The translations under genes were made by a program, and so were the position numbers. Below are positions 1 to 8,993 of a stretch of DNA of 40,421 nt, in pieces (the first letter of the stretch is position 1; each line of letters begins with the position of its first letter). The notes beneath the pieces were generated by a model, which was not told the DNA's origin, ran no database searches, and saw only the letters and a program-made list of their open reading frames with translations. The stretch is from an uncultured Clostridia bacterium (lineage in GTDB: Bacteria > Bacillota > Clostridia > Christensenellales > Borkfalkiaceae): positions 1-40,421 of the forward strand of contig CAJOMT010000002.1 of NCBI GenBank assembly GCA_905235815.1, written 5' to 3'.

Positions 1-8
1 ACATAATG

Positions 9-36
9 GAGATATCGCAAAGCGGTATCTTTTTTT
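9..36 (+). terminator. Rho-independent terminator of the gene upstream of the window
   Basis: Stem gatatcgc(11-18)/gcggtatc(22-29), aaa loop, followed by T7. Confidence 0.75.
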
Positions 37-118
37 GACCTATAAAGGCTGAGAAACAGAAATTTGCCTGAAAAAGCCAAAATTTATAAAAAAGTTTTGT
101 CAAATTAAGGAATTTTGT

Positions 119-148
119 TTGACTTATAATGCCCCTTCGTATTATAAT
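119..148 (+). promoter_or_regulatory. SigA-type promoter for secD-secF
   Basis: TTGACT(119-124) - 18 bp - TATAAT(143-148). Confidence 0.7.
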
Positions 149-207
149 ATTAAGGTACAATTACTGTTAATGTCGCATTGTATGCGCTAAAAGGACAGGA
201 GGCAAAG

Positions 208-1506
208 ATGAAGAAAGGCAAATCAATAGCACTTCTCGTAATTACGGGATTACTGATTGCGTTTTTCGGAGTGGCGTGTTTTGCGAATTTCGCCATACCG
301 GACGGAGTGCTGAAATTTTTCGGGGCACAGCCGAAATATAATTACGTTTCGATATTCGACCAGATAAGCAAAGGTATAGACTTAGAGGGCGGATATTATG
401 CTGTAATGGAACCTGTTACGGATGATGATGCTCTCGTGGCGTCTAAAATCAACGACGTAATAAGAACGCTTAGGGCGAGACTTGACGACAAGGGTTATAC
501 CGAAGCGACTATTTCAATACAAGACGGAACAAAGTTAAGAGTAGAGATACCGGACATAGACGATGCGGATGCAGTCTTGGAACTTTTAAGTTCTCAAGGC
601 AAACTCGAATTCAGAGATTATACCGGCAAGGTTTGGCTTGACGGTGAAAACGTCAGCGGCGCACGTGTCGGATACGATGAAAACGGAAATTACGCCGTCG
701 TTTTGGAATTTACTCCGGCAGGACAGGCGAAGTTCTCTCAAGCGACTGCGACCGTTGCGAATTTCACGGACGGCAATAACATTTTGTATATTTATCTCGG
801 GGATACGCTGGTATCTTCACCGAGCGTACAAAGTCAGATAACGAGTTCGAGTGCGCAGATAACCGGTAAGTTTGAATACGAAGATGCCGAAACTTTGGCA
901 GCGGTAATATCCGGCGGCGCTTTGGATTTGGAGTTTACCATAGGTACTACGAGTAAAATCAGTCCCACGCTCGGACAAGGCGTAGTCGATAATGCGCTTT
1001 TGGCAGCCGGTATAGGTATGCTCATTATATTTGCCATTTTGATAATATTCTATGGCGGAATGGGCGTAGCGGCGTGTATAGCGCTTTTGATTTACGTAAT
1101 ACTCTACGTTATCGTCCTTGCACTTTTCCCGTGGGTACAGTTGACGTTCCCGGGAATTGCGGGTATAATTCTTTCGATAGGTATGGCAGTAGACGCCAAC
1201 ATTATAATATTCGAGCGCATAAAGGAAGAATATGCGAGCGGAAAGACTATGAACAATGCTATAAAGACAGGTTTCAGGAGAGCGTTCATAACGGTACTTG
1301 ACTCCAACCTTACCACGATTTTAGCGTCCATAGTACTTTGGATATTGACGTCCGGATCTATTCAAGGTTTTGCAATAACGTTATTCCTCGGCGTAATATT
1401 GTCGATGTTCTCGTCGATAGTCGTAACGAGAGGGTTTATAAATTTATTGAAGCCTCTGCCGAAAAATCCTGAAAAATTTTATGGGCTTAAAAGGAGGGAA
1501 GAGTAA
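208..1506 (+). CDS. secD: Protein translocase subunit SecD
   Basis: ORF 178-1506; AGGAGG lies just before ATG at 208, so I prefer that start; SecD signatures (GIDLEGG, GMAVDANIIIFERIKEE). Confidence 0.95.
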   Translation: MKKGKSIALLVITGLLIAFFGVACFANFAIPDGVLKFFGAQPKYNYVSIFDQISKGIDLEGGYYAVMEPVTDDDALVASKINDVIRTLRARLDDKGYTEATISIQDGTKLRVEIPDIDDADAVLELLSSQGKLEFRDYTGKVWLDGENVSGARVGYDENGNYAVVLEFTPAGQAKFSQATATVANFTDGNNILYIYLGDTLVSSPSVQSQITSSSAQITGKFEYEDAETLAAVISGGALDLEFTIGTTSKISPTLGQGVVDNALLAAGIGMLIIFAILIIFYGGMGVAACIALLIYVILYVIVLALFPWVQLTFPGIAGIILSIGMAVDANIIIFERIKEEYASGKTMNNAIKTGFRRAFITVLDSNLTTILASIVLWILTSGSIQGFAITLFLGVILSMFSSIVVTRGFINLLKPLPKNPEKFYGLKRREE

Positions 1507-2648
1507 TGAAAGACCTTTCTTCAAGCGGTAAAAAGATAAAAGTTGTAAACAAGTTCTTTATATTTTTGGGTGTAAGTTTAGCGATAATTTTGGCGGGCTT
1601 ACTCGTAACGATATTTAAAGGTTTAAACATAGGTATTGATTTTTCGAGCGGTGCCGAGATAGACGTTACCGTTACCGATGAGAACGGAATAAACGATGCG
1701 GAGTTTGAAAAATTCGTCAATTCGTGGCTCATGGGCGAAAGACAAGACGGAACCAAAGGCGATCAGTTCGAAGTTGCCGCAACGCCTCGTATTTCAACTA
1801 CTCCGGGTAAAAGGACTTACGAGTTCCGTATAACCGATAAGATGAAGAAGGCGGACGGTACCGCAGTCGATATGTCCGCAATAATAACCGATCAAGAGTC
1901 GGAGTATTATAACAAGAAATTACTTGCAAGTACGGTCAATCAACTTGCGTCAGATATCCGCGAACCCATAGAAGATTATTTCAAGACCAACGTTGCGGCG
2001 TTTAGCGGTAAGACGGAAACCGAACTTGCCGAGATGATAGAGATCAACTATTCTACAACCGATAACTCGGTAATGTTATATACGGTAAGGACTGCATTTA
2101 TAGCGGCGGCGGTTGCGATTCTCGTAATGCTTATCTATATAATGTTCAGATTTACTTGGATATCCGGTTTAGCGGCGATATTGGCACTGCTTCACGACGT
2201 CTTGATAATGGTTTCGTTTATGGCGTTTACAGGCACGGCGATAAACTCCGTATTCATTGCGGCGGTAATAACTATTATAGGTTATTCGATAAACGCTACG
2301 ATAATCGTATTCGACAGAATAAGAGAACTGTTAAAGACTCCTTCGTGTAATGATATGAGCGATGCGGAAATAGCCGACGAGGCAATATCTCATACGATAA
2401 AGCGTTCAATTCTTACTACGGTTACGACTTTGGTCGTCATAGTTCTTTTGGCGATATTAGCGCCGTCATCTATAAGAGAATTCGCATATCCGATAATATT
2501 CGGTTTGATTGCGGGCGCATATTCGTCAATATTCCTTTCGGCTCCGATTTGGGTATATTTGAGAAAGCTTTTCAAACAATCCGGAAAGCGTCCCAATGTA
2601 AAGAAATCCAAAAAGAGCAGTGCGGTTGCTGAGGCGCAAGGCGTATAA
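1506..2648 (+). CDS. secF: Protein translocase subunit SecF
   Basis: SecF signatures (GLNIGIDFSSG, IIGYSINATIIVFDRIRE); TAATG overlap with secD. Confidence 0.95.
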   Translation: MKDLSSSGKKIKVVNKFFIFLGVSLAIILAGLLVTIFKGLNIGIDFSSGAEIDVTVTDENGINDAEFEKFVNSWLMGERQDGTKGDQFEVAATPRISTTPGKRTYEFRITDKMKKADGTAVDMSAIITDQESEYYNKKLLASTVNQLASDIREPIEDYFKTNVAAFSGKTETELAEMIEINYSTTDNSVMLYTVRTAFIAAAVAILVMLIYIMFRFTWISGLAAILALLHDVLIMVSFMAFTGTAINSVFIAAVITIIGYSINATIIVFDRIRELLKTPSCNDMSDAEIADEAISHTIKRSILTTVTTLVVIVLLAILAPSSIREFAYPIIFGLIAGAYSSIFLSAPIWVYLRKLFKQSGKRPNVKKSKKSSAVAEAQGV

Positions 2649-2672
2649 TTTACAATTATCAATAAAAATTCG

Positions 2673-2698
2673 GCGGACGGACAAATTCCGTCCGCTTT
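2673..2698 (+). terminator. Possible terminator after secF
   Basis: Perfect 8-bp stem gcggacgg/ccgtccgc with 7-nt loop; only a short T-tract. Confidence 0.5.
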
Positions 2699-2738
2699 GA
2701 CTTAAAAAGCAGAAACGACGGCAAATTTTACGGTATAT

Positions 2739-5012
2739 ATGATAAAAGAGAGAGAGATACCTAAAAACAGCGAAAAGACGATAGAAGATATTTCCGCAGC
2801 GGCGGGGGTATCTTATGACTTTGCGAAAATTTTGGTATCTCGTGGCATAGATACCGTAAAGAGTGCGGTCGCTTTTTTAAATCCCGACTTGAAAGATCTT
2901 CAAGATCCGTTTGCGCTTAAAGGAATGAGAGAGGCGGTAAACAGAATTCACGAGGCTAAGGAATCGGGTGAAACCGTCGTTATTTACGGCGATTACGATG
3001 CGGACGGAATTTCCGCCGTTGCAGTATTATATAAGTGCTTAAAGATTTTCGGAATAGAGGCGTATGCCGTTATTCCCGAAAGGAAAGACGGATACGGACT
3101 GACTGAGGGCGTGTACGAGCAGATACTCGAAGAAATTAGTCCGGATCTTATAATAACCGTCGACTGCGGAATAAGTGCGGCAAACGAGGTCGAGGACTTA
3201 AAAGATTTAGGTGTAGACGTAATAATAACCGATCACCACGAAATACCGGACGTCATTCCGGACTGCATAGTGGTAGATTGTCACTTAAAGGGCGAAGTCG
3301 ATAATTTTGAATATCTGTGCGGCGCAGGCGTTGCGTATAAACTCGGTTACTGTTTAATAGGCGAAAAGGCAAATGCGTATTTGGATATGGTTGCAATAGC
3401 GACTATTGCCGACAGTATGCCGCTTATCGGTGAGAACAGAATTTTGGTGAGCAAGGGCATTGAAATTTTCAAGAGCGGCAATGCTCAGAAATGTCTTAAA
3501 ATATTGGCGGAATTAAGTGAAATAAAAGAATATACGGCACATACGCTTACGTATTCAATAGCGCCGAGAATAAATGCCGCAGGCAGAATGGGCGACGCAT
3601 ATTCCGCACTGCAACTGTTCTTATCTGACGACGTTTTCGAAATGAGGACTTTAGCCGCAAAATTAAACGACTATAACGTCAAACGGCAAGCGGAATGTGA
3701 TTTATTATATAAAAGCGCAAAACAAAAGATTGCTTTAAATAGTTCGGATAAGGCAATAATCATATACGATGAAGGTTGGAATAAGGGACTTATCGGTATC
3801 GTTGCGGCAAGACTTGTCGAAGAGTACAGAAAGCCGGTAATAATGTTCTCATTAAGCGACGGGGTTTTGCACGGGAGTGCGAGGTCGGTTGCCAATATAA
3901 ATATATTCGACGCAATAAATTCGGTAAAAGATTTAACCGAGTCATTCGGCGGACATTCACAAGCGGCAGGCGTAACGTTAAAATACGAGAATTTAGAATT
4001 GTTCAAAAACAGGTTGAACGAGTATTTGAGCGCAAAATACGACATATCCGTCTTTTTACCCAAAACTGAAGTCGATATGATAATTAACAAACCTTTTACT
4101 CTGCAATTTGCTCGTGAACTTAAAAGATTAGAGCCTTGCGGAGTCGAAAATAAAAGACCGAGTTTTGCCGTGGCGTGCGAAGAATTAAATGCGGCCCCTC
4201 TCAAATACGGCTCGCCGCACTTGTCGATAAAAACCGATTACATAGATTTGTTATGGTTTGGCGGCGTAGATAATATGCCCATACTGAATTCGCCGCTTAA
4301 AAAATATTTGATTTTCGAGCCGAATATTTCGGTCTATATGGGCAATGAAAGTTTAAGAGGTTTCGTCAATTATATTGAAATATGCGCAGAACAGTCCGAG
4401 AAAATAAAGATTGAGGCGCTCGGCAAACAGTTAAAAGACATACCGAATAAAAATGTCGATTATCGACTTATAGAGGGGCTTTTTGCCGAAAACTTGATTA
4501 AACAAGCGGAAAAAGAAGTCTATGGCACGCTGTTTATAGTGAACGATTTCGAAACTATAACGAAGTTCGATTTAAGTAAATTCGAGATATGCGCAAATAG
4601 ACAAGTGAAGAAAGGAAACGTAAGCGCCGTTTGCTATGGCTTAACGGGCGACGTTCCGGACGGGTATAATAAAGTCGTCTATCTCGACAAGCCGCTTGCC
4701 GCTATCCGTACAGATGCAGAGGTGTTTGTAAATACGGACCACGTGGGGTTTAAAGACAACTTATCAACGGATAGGCAGATATTCGGAGAAATATATTTGG
4801 CTATAAAGCACGGCAATTACAGAGGAAGTTTTGAAAAGATAGCGTTTAGCGAAGATTTCGGGCAAAACCCCGCCGAAGTTTTATTTGCGCTGTACGTATT
4901 CGAAGAATTGGGGTTAGTATATTATCAAGGCAATTTATTAAAAGTAAATTCGGAGAAGCGTGTAGATCTCGCTTCTTCCAAGATATATAATGCGGTGGCA
5001 GATTATGAATGA
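2739..5012 (+). CDS. recJ: Single-stranded-DNA-specific exonuclease RecJ
   Basis: DHH phosphoesterase motifs (VIYGDYDADGISAVAVL, DHHEIPD), DHHA1 region (SFGGHSQAAGV). Confidence 0.93.
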   Translation: MIKEREIPKNSEKTIEDISAAAGVSYDFAKILVSRGIDTVKSAVAFLNPDLKDLQDPFALKGMREAVNRIHEAKESGETVVIYGDYDADGISAVAVLYKCLKIFGIEAYAVIPERKDGYGLTEGVYEQILEEISPDLIITVDCGISAANEVEDLKDLGVDVIITDHHEIPDVIPDCIVVDCHLKGEVDNFEYLCGAGVAYKLGYCLIGEKANAYLDMVAIATIADSMPLIGENRILVSKGIEIFKSGNAQKCLKILAELSEIKEYTAHTLTYSIAPRINAAGRMGDAYSALQLFLSDDVFEMRTLAAKLNDYNVKRQAECDLLYKSAKQKIALNSSDKAIIIYDEGWNKGLIGIVAARLVEEYRKPVIMFSLSDGVLHGSARSVANINIFDAINSVKDLTESFGGHSQAAGVTLKYENLELFKNRLNEYLSAKYDISVFLPKTEVDMIINKPFTLQFARELKRLEPCGVENKRPSFAVACEELNAAPLKYGSPHLSIKTDYIDLLWFGGVDNMPILNSPLKKYLIFEPNISVYMGNESLRGFVNYIEICAEQSEKIKIEALGKQLKDIPNKNVDYRLIEGLFAENLIKQAEKEVYGTLFIVNDFETITKFDLSKFEICANRQVKKGNVSAVCYGLTGDVPDGYNKVVYLDKPLAAIRTDAEVFVNTDHVGFKDNLSTDRQIFGEIYLAIKHGNYRGSFEKIAFSEDFGQNPAEVLFALYVFEELGLVYYQGNLLKVNSEKRVDLASSKIYNAVADYE

Positions 5013-7134
5013 AGTATTGAATCGTATTCAAAATATTTATAATCCACAAGAGGCGGCAATACTCGAAAAGGCGTTTAATTTTGCAAAAGACGCACATGCG
5101 AATCAAAAGCGTGCCTCGGGAGAAGAATATATAATTCATCCTATTGCGGTTGCGGGGATACTCGTAGACCTCGGAATGGACTATTCTTCCGTTGCCGCGG
5201 CGTTTTTGCACGACGTAATAGAAGATACTCCCGCAACCGAAGAAGATATAAGTGAAAATTTCGGCGAAGAAATATTGGAATTGGTAAATGGGGTAACGAA
5301 ACTCGATAAAATAGAGTTCAACTCCAAAGAAGAAGAACAGGCTGAAAATTTCAAAAAGATTTTCGTCTCGATGGCGAAAGATATAAGAGTCATCATCATT
5401 AAACTTGCGGACAGATTGCATAATATGCGCACGCTTGAATACCTTTCAGAAGAAAGGCAACAGCGAATGGCTCACGAAACGCTCGATATTTACGCTCCTA
5501 TTGCCGGTAGGCTCGGTATTTCTCAGATAAAATGCGAACTCGAAGATTTATGCTTAAAATATATTGATCCTGAGGCTTATAATTACCTTGCCGAAAATAT
5601 CAATATGGAAGTAAACGAGCGTCAGGAATTCGTTGATTTTGCAGTAGAGGCGATCAAGGGAATTTTGGCGGAGTCGAACATAGAAGGCGAAGTATTCGGT
5701 CGTCCCAAGCACTTTTACAGTATCTACAAAAAAATGAAAAGGCAGAATAAAACGTTGGATCAAATTTACGATTTAACGGCTGTCAGAGCGATAGTAGGCA
5801 CGGTAGACGAGTGTTACGAAGTATTCGGCAAAATTCATAAGCGTTGGAGACCTATACCGGGTAGGATAAAGGATTATATTGCGGTTCCGAAAGAGAATAT
5901 GTACCAGAGTTTGCATACGACGGTAGTTACCGATTTCGGAAAGATTTTCGAAATACAGATAAGGACGTATGAGATGAACCGTACCGCAGAATTCGGTATA
6001 GCGGCGCATTGGAAATATAAAGAGAACAAGGAATCAGAGGACAATTTCGATAAGAGGCTCTCGTGGATAAGAGAGATAATGGAATGGCAGGGCGGATTGA
6101 ACAATTCGACCGAGTTTTTGGAGAGCTTAAAGGGCGACTTATATAGCAACGAAGTTTTGGTCTTTACGCCGAAAGGCGAAGTTATAAGTTTAGTAAAAGA
6201 CGCAACACCGATAGACTTTGCGTATAAAATACATACGGAAGTCGGAAATAAGTGCGTAGGTGCGAAAGTAAACGGCAAAATTGTTCCGCTCGGCACGACT
6301 TTAAACGTCGGCGACGTCGTGGAAGTAATAACTTCAAAGAACTCCAAAGGCCCGTCGTGGGATTGGCTCAGAATTGCGAAATCTTCGGGTGCCAAAGCGA
6401 AAATAAAGGCTTTCTTTAAAAAGGCGATGGCTACCGACAACGAGAAAATCGGCAAGACCATGCTCGAAACAGAAGCAAAGAACAGAGGTTATTCTTTTGC
6501 CGACTTGCTTAATCCGTTAAGTTTTGAATCGATAAGTCAAAAACTTTCGTTTACGACTGAAGAAGAGATGTATGCGGCGGTCGGTTGCGGTGCGGTCAGC
6601 GTAAATCAAGTTCTGTTAAAGCTTATAGATTACTATAAGCGCAGTATGCCGCAGAGTCAATTATTGCCCGAAAATAAAGAAAAGAAGAAAGACGGCGACG
6701 TCGGCGGCGTCAGAATAAAAGGTCTTGGCGGACTGCTCGTTCGATTTGCCGGTTGTTGTAATCCGATGCCGGGCGACGATATTATAGGTTTCGTTTCGAG
6801 GGGCAGGGGAGTAACCGTGCATAGGCGAGATTGTCCCAATATGCGGAACGAAGATTCGGCGAGGTTCCTCGAAGCGGAATGGACGGGTGCGCAAGGCGTA
6901 TATACTGCGTCTATCAGAGTTGTCGGCGGCGAAGATACGCCTGTTCTCGTACTCGTATCCAACGCTTGTTCGGGGCTGGGTATAACTATAACGTCGGTAA
7001 ACGGGCGTATCGATTCCAAAAAGAGGCAATCGATAGTAGATTTCACGGTTAAACTCAATAAGAGCGAGGCGCTCGATTACTTATTCGCAAAAGTTAAGCA
7101 AAATTCTGACATAATAGACATTTGCAGAATATAA
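5005..7134 (+). CDS. relA: Bifunctional (p)ppGpp synthetase/hydrolase, RelA/SpoT family
   Basis: HD (HDVIEDT), synthetase (RIKDYIAVPKENMYQSLHTTV), TGS and C-terminal ACT regions; start at ATG 5005 overlapping the recJ stop. Confidence 0.95.
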   Translation: MNEVLNRIQNIYNPQEAAILEKAFNFAKDAHANQKRASGEEYIIHPIAVAGILVDLGMDYSSVAAAFLHDVIEDTPATEEDISENFGEEILELVNGVTKLDKIEFNSKEEEQAENFKKIFVSMAKDIRVIIIKLADRLHNMRTLEYLSEERQQRMAHETLDIYAPIAGRLGISQIKCELEDLCLKYIDPEAYNYLAENINMEVNERQEFVDFAVEAIKGILAESNIEGEVFGRPKHFYSIYKKMKRQNKTLDQIYDLTAVRAIVGTVDECYEVFGKIHKRWRPIPGRIKDYIAVPKENMYQSLHTTVVTDFGKIFEIQIRTYEMNRTAEFGIAAHWKYKENKESEDNFDKRLSWIREIMEWQGGLNNSTEFLESLKGDLYSNEVLVFTPKGEVISLVKDATPIDFAYKIHTEVGNKCVGAKVNGKIVPLGTTLNVGDVVEVITSKNSKGPSWDWLRIAKSSGAKAKIKAFFKKAMATDNEKIGKTMLETEAKNRGYSFADLLNPLSFESISQKLSFTTEEEMYAAVGCGAVSVNQVLLKLIDYYKRSMPQSQLLPENKEKKKDGDVGGVRIKGLGGLLVRFAGCCNPMPGDDIIGFVSRGRGVTVHRRDCPNMRNEDSARFLEAEWTGAQGVYTASIRVVGGEDTPVLVLVSNACSGLGITITSVNGRIDSKKRQSIVDFTVKLNKSEALDYLFAKVKQNSDIIDICRI

Positions 7135-7150
7135 AAGCGGAAAAAATATA

Positions 7151-8509
7151 ATGAATATAACGTCAAATTTGATTTGGCTTCTGCCCGAACTCAAGGAAGA
7201 AGTCAAATTTTTTAAAAATACGGACGGACTCGAAATAGTTCACCGTCATATTCAAAGCGATGAGTTTGCCGACGAGATAACGATAAACGGCAAGACATAT
7301 TCGTTTGCGTTTGAACATGCATATAGCGGAGATATTGAGAAAAAGAGGTATCTTAAAAGGTATGCAAAACTTGCGCTGTATAGGGCTATGAGCGATTATC
7401 TGGGCGAAAAATTGCCGTGGGGCGCATTGACGGGGATAAGACCTGTAAAGTTTGCATACTCTGAGGGCGAGAATTGGCGAAAAGAGATGAACGAAGTGTT
7501 CGACGTTTCCGAGCAGAAACTCGACTTGGTCGCAAGGATAATGAAAGCGCAGAGCGGAATATACGAGATAAAAGAGGGCAACTGCGATTTATTTATCGGA
7601 ATACCGTTTTGTCCGTCGAGATGTTTGTACTGTTCGTTTATGTCGAGCGAGATAGGCAAGAGTAAAAACACGGAGGAATACGTGACGGCGCTCGTGAAAG
7701 AAATAGAGAACGCCAAGCCGTTTTACGGCAATCTTCGCTCGGTATATATCGGCGGCGGAACGCCCATATCCTTGCCTATAAGTCAATTAAAGCGCATTTT
7801 AGAGGCAATCGGAGAGGTTAAATGCGAATTTACGGTAGAAGCAGGAAGACCTGACTGCATAGACGGTGAAGTGCTTGAACTTTTAAAGGACTATAACGTT
7901 ACGAGGGTGTGCGTAAATCCTCAGACGTTTAACGATTCGACGTTGCGGATAATAGGACGAAAACATACTGCGGCGGACATAATCGAAAAGTACGAATTAG
8001 TCAAAAAGTACGGTTTTGACGTAAACATGGATTTGATAGCGGGACTTCCCGACGAAAGTTTCGAAGATTTCAAGTACAGCGTAGATAAGGCGGTAGAACT
8101 TTCGCCAGATAATATAACCGTACATACGCTCTCTTTAAAAAAAGGCAGCGTTTTGAAAGAAAGGGTAGAAAGACTACCCGACGGCGAGATAGAGAAAATG
8201 ATAGATTACTCGGCCTATAAGTTGATAAACAGCGGTTTTAACCCCTATTATATGTATCGTCAGAAGTATATGGCGGGCAATTTAGAGAATACGGGATATG
8301 CAAAGAGCGGCAAAGAGTGCATATACAATATCGACGTAATGGAGGAGATTGCGGACAATCTGGCGTGCGGCGCAAATGCGGTGTCGAAAAAATTGTTTTC
8401 GGGCGGCGAAAGGATAGAGCGCTATGGTGCGCCGAAAGATATTCCGACATTTGTGGCAAAGATAGATAAAATAATCAGCGAAAAAAATGAGTTATTTTTA
8501 TCGAAATGA
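7151..8509 (+). CDS. hemZ: Coproporphyrinogen dehydrogenase-like radical SAM protein, HemZ family
   Basis: Radical SAM motif CPSRCLYCSF, GGGTP, HemZ-like long N-terminal region; located after rel. Confidence 0.85.
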   Translation: MNITSNLIWLLPELKEEVKFFKNTDGLEIVHRHIQSDEFADEITINGKTYSFAFEHAYSGDIEKKRYLKRYAKLALYRAMSDYLGEKLPWGALTGIRPVKFAYSEGENWRKEMNEVFDVSEQKLDLVARIMKAQSGIYEIKEGNCDLFIGIPFCPSRCLYCSFMSSEIGKSKNTEEYVTALVKEIENAKPFYGNLRSVYIGGGTPISLPISQLKRILEAIGEVKCEFTVEAGRPDCIDGEVLELLKDYNVTRVCVNPQTFNDSTLRIIGRKHTAADIIEKYELVKKYGFDVNMDLIAGLPDESFEDFKYSVDKAVELSPDNITVHTLSLKKGSVLKERVERLPDGEIEKMIDYSAYKLINSGFNPYYMYRQKYMAGNLENTGYAKSGKECIYNIDVMEEIADNLACGANAVSKKLFSGGERIERYGAPKDIPTFVAKIDKIISEKNELFLSK

Positions 8510-8520
8510 CTTAAAAACGT

Positions 8521-8549
8521 TTGCAATTTTATGTTTAATATGGTAATAT
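8521..8549 (+). promoter_or_regulatory. SigA-type promoter for rpsO
   Basis: TTGCAA(8521-8526) - 17 bp - TAATAT(8544-8549). Confidence 0.55.
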
Positions 8550-8555
8550 ATAGAA

Positions 8556-8632
8556 GTGCTTTGAGCAAAGTTTAACGAATACTCGACGTTTTGCTATGCT
8601 TTAAGTGAATGTTTCCATACTGGGAGGATAAA
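8556..8632 (+). ncRNA. Candidate structured rpsO 5' leader (S15-type autoregulatory leader)
   Basis: Leader between promoter and rpsO contains AGCAAA(8564-8569)+ACG(8575-8577) pairing with CGTTTTGCT(8587-8595), with a GTTTA bulge. Confidence 0.4.
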
Positions 8633-8636
8633 CAAA

Positions 8637-8900
8637 ATGGAAAAAGAAAGAAAAACCGAAATCATCAACGACTTTAAGCGCCATGACGGCGACACGGGTT
8701 CAACGGAAGTTCAAATTGCCCTTTTGACCGAGAGGATCAATCATCTTAACGAGCATTTAAAACTCAACAACAATGATAAACATTCTCGTCGCGGGCTTTT
8801 GAAAATGGTAGGTCGCAGAAAGGGCTTGCTCGACTATCTCAAATCTGTAGATATCGATAAGTACAGAGAGATAATCGCCAAACTCGGACTCAGAAAGTAA
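8637..8900 (+). CDS. rpsO: 30S ribosomal protein S15
   Basis: 87 aa with S15 signature ([46 protein letters not shown]). Confidence 0.97.
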   Translation: MEKERKTEIINDFKRHDGDTGSTEVQIALLTERINHLNEHLKLNNNDKHSRRGLLKMVGRRKGLLDYLKSVDIDKYREIIAKLGLRK

Positions 8901-8908
8901 TGGTTTCG

Positions 8909-8935
8909 GAGGGGTATTTAAGCACCCCTCTTTTT
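8909..8935 (+). terminator. Rho-independent terminator after rpsO
   Basis: GAGGGGT(8909-8915)/ACCCCTC(8924-8930) followed by T5. Confidence 0.85.
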
Positions 8936-8993
8936 ACTGTTCGGATTTGAAATGTTTTTGATATATAGGAGTTAAAAAGGAGAAAAAAGAACA

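Noticed and set aside
178-207. TTG start for secD at 178
   Set aside because: AGGAGG sits immediately before ATG 208, and the downstream start gives a normal SecD N-terminus.
3671-6461. Long antisense ORFs (e.g. 3671-4204, 4846-5421, 5874-6461 on minus) over recJ and rel
   Set aside because: They lie fully opposite well-recognised genes, have no SD or recognisable domains, and are expected by-products of codon bias.
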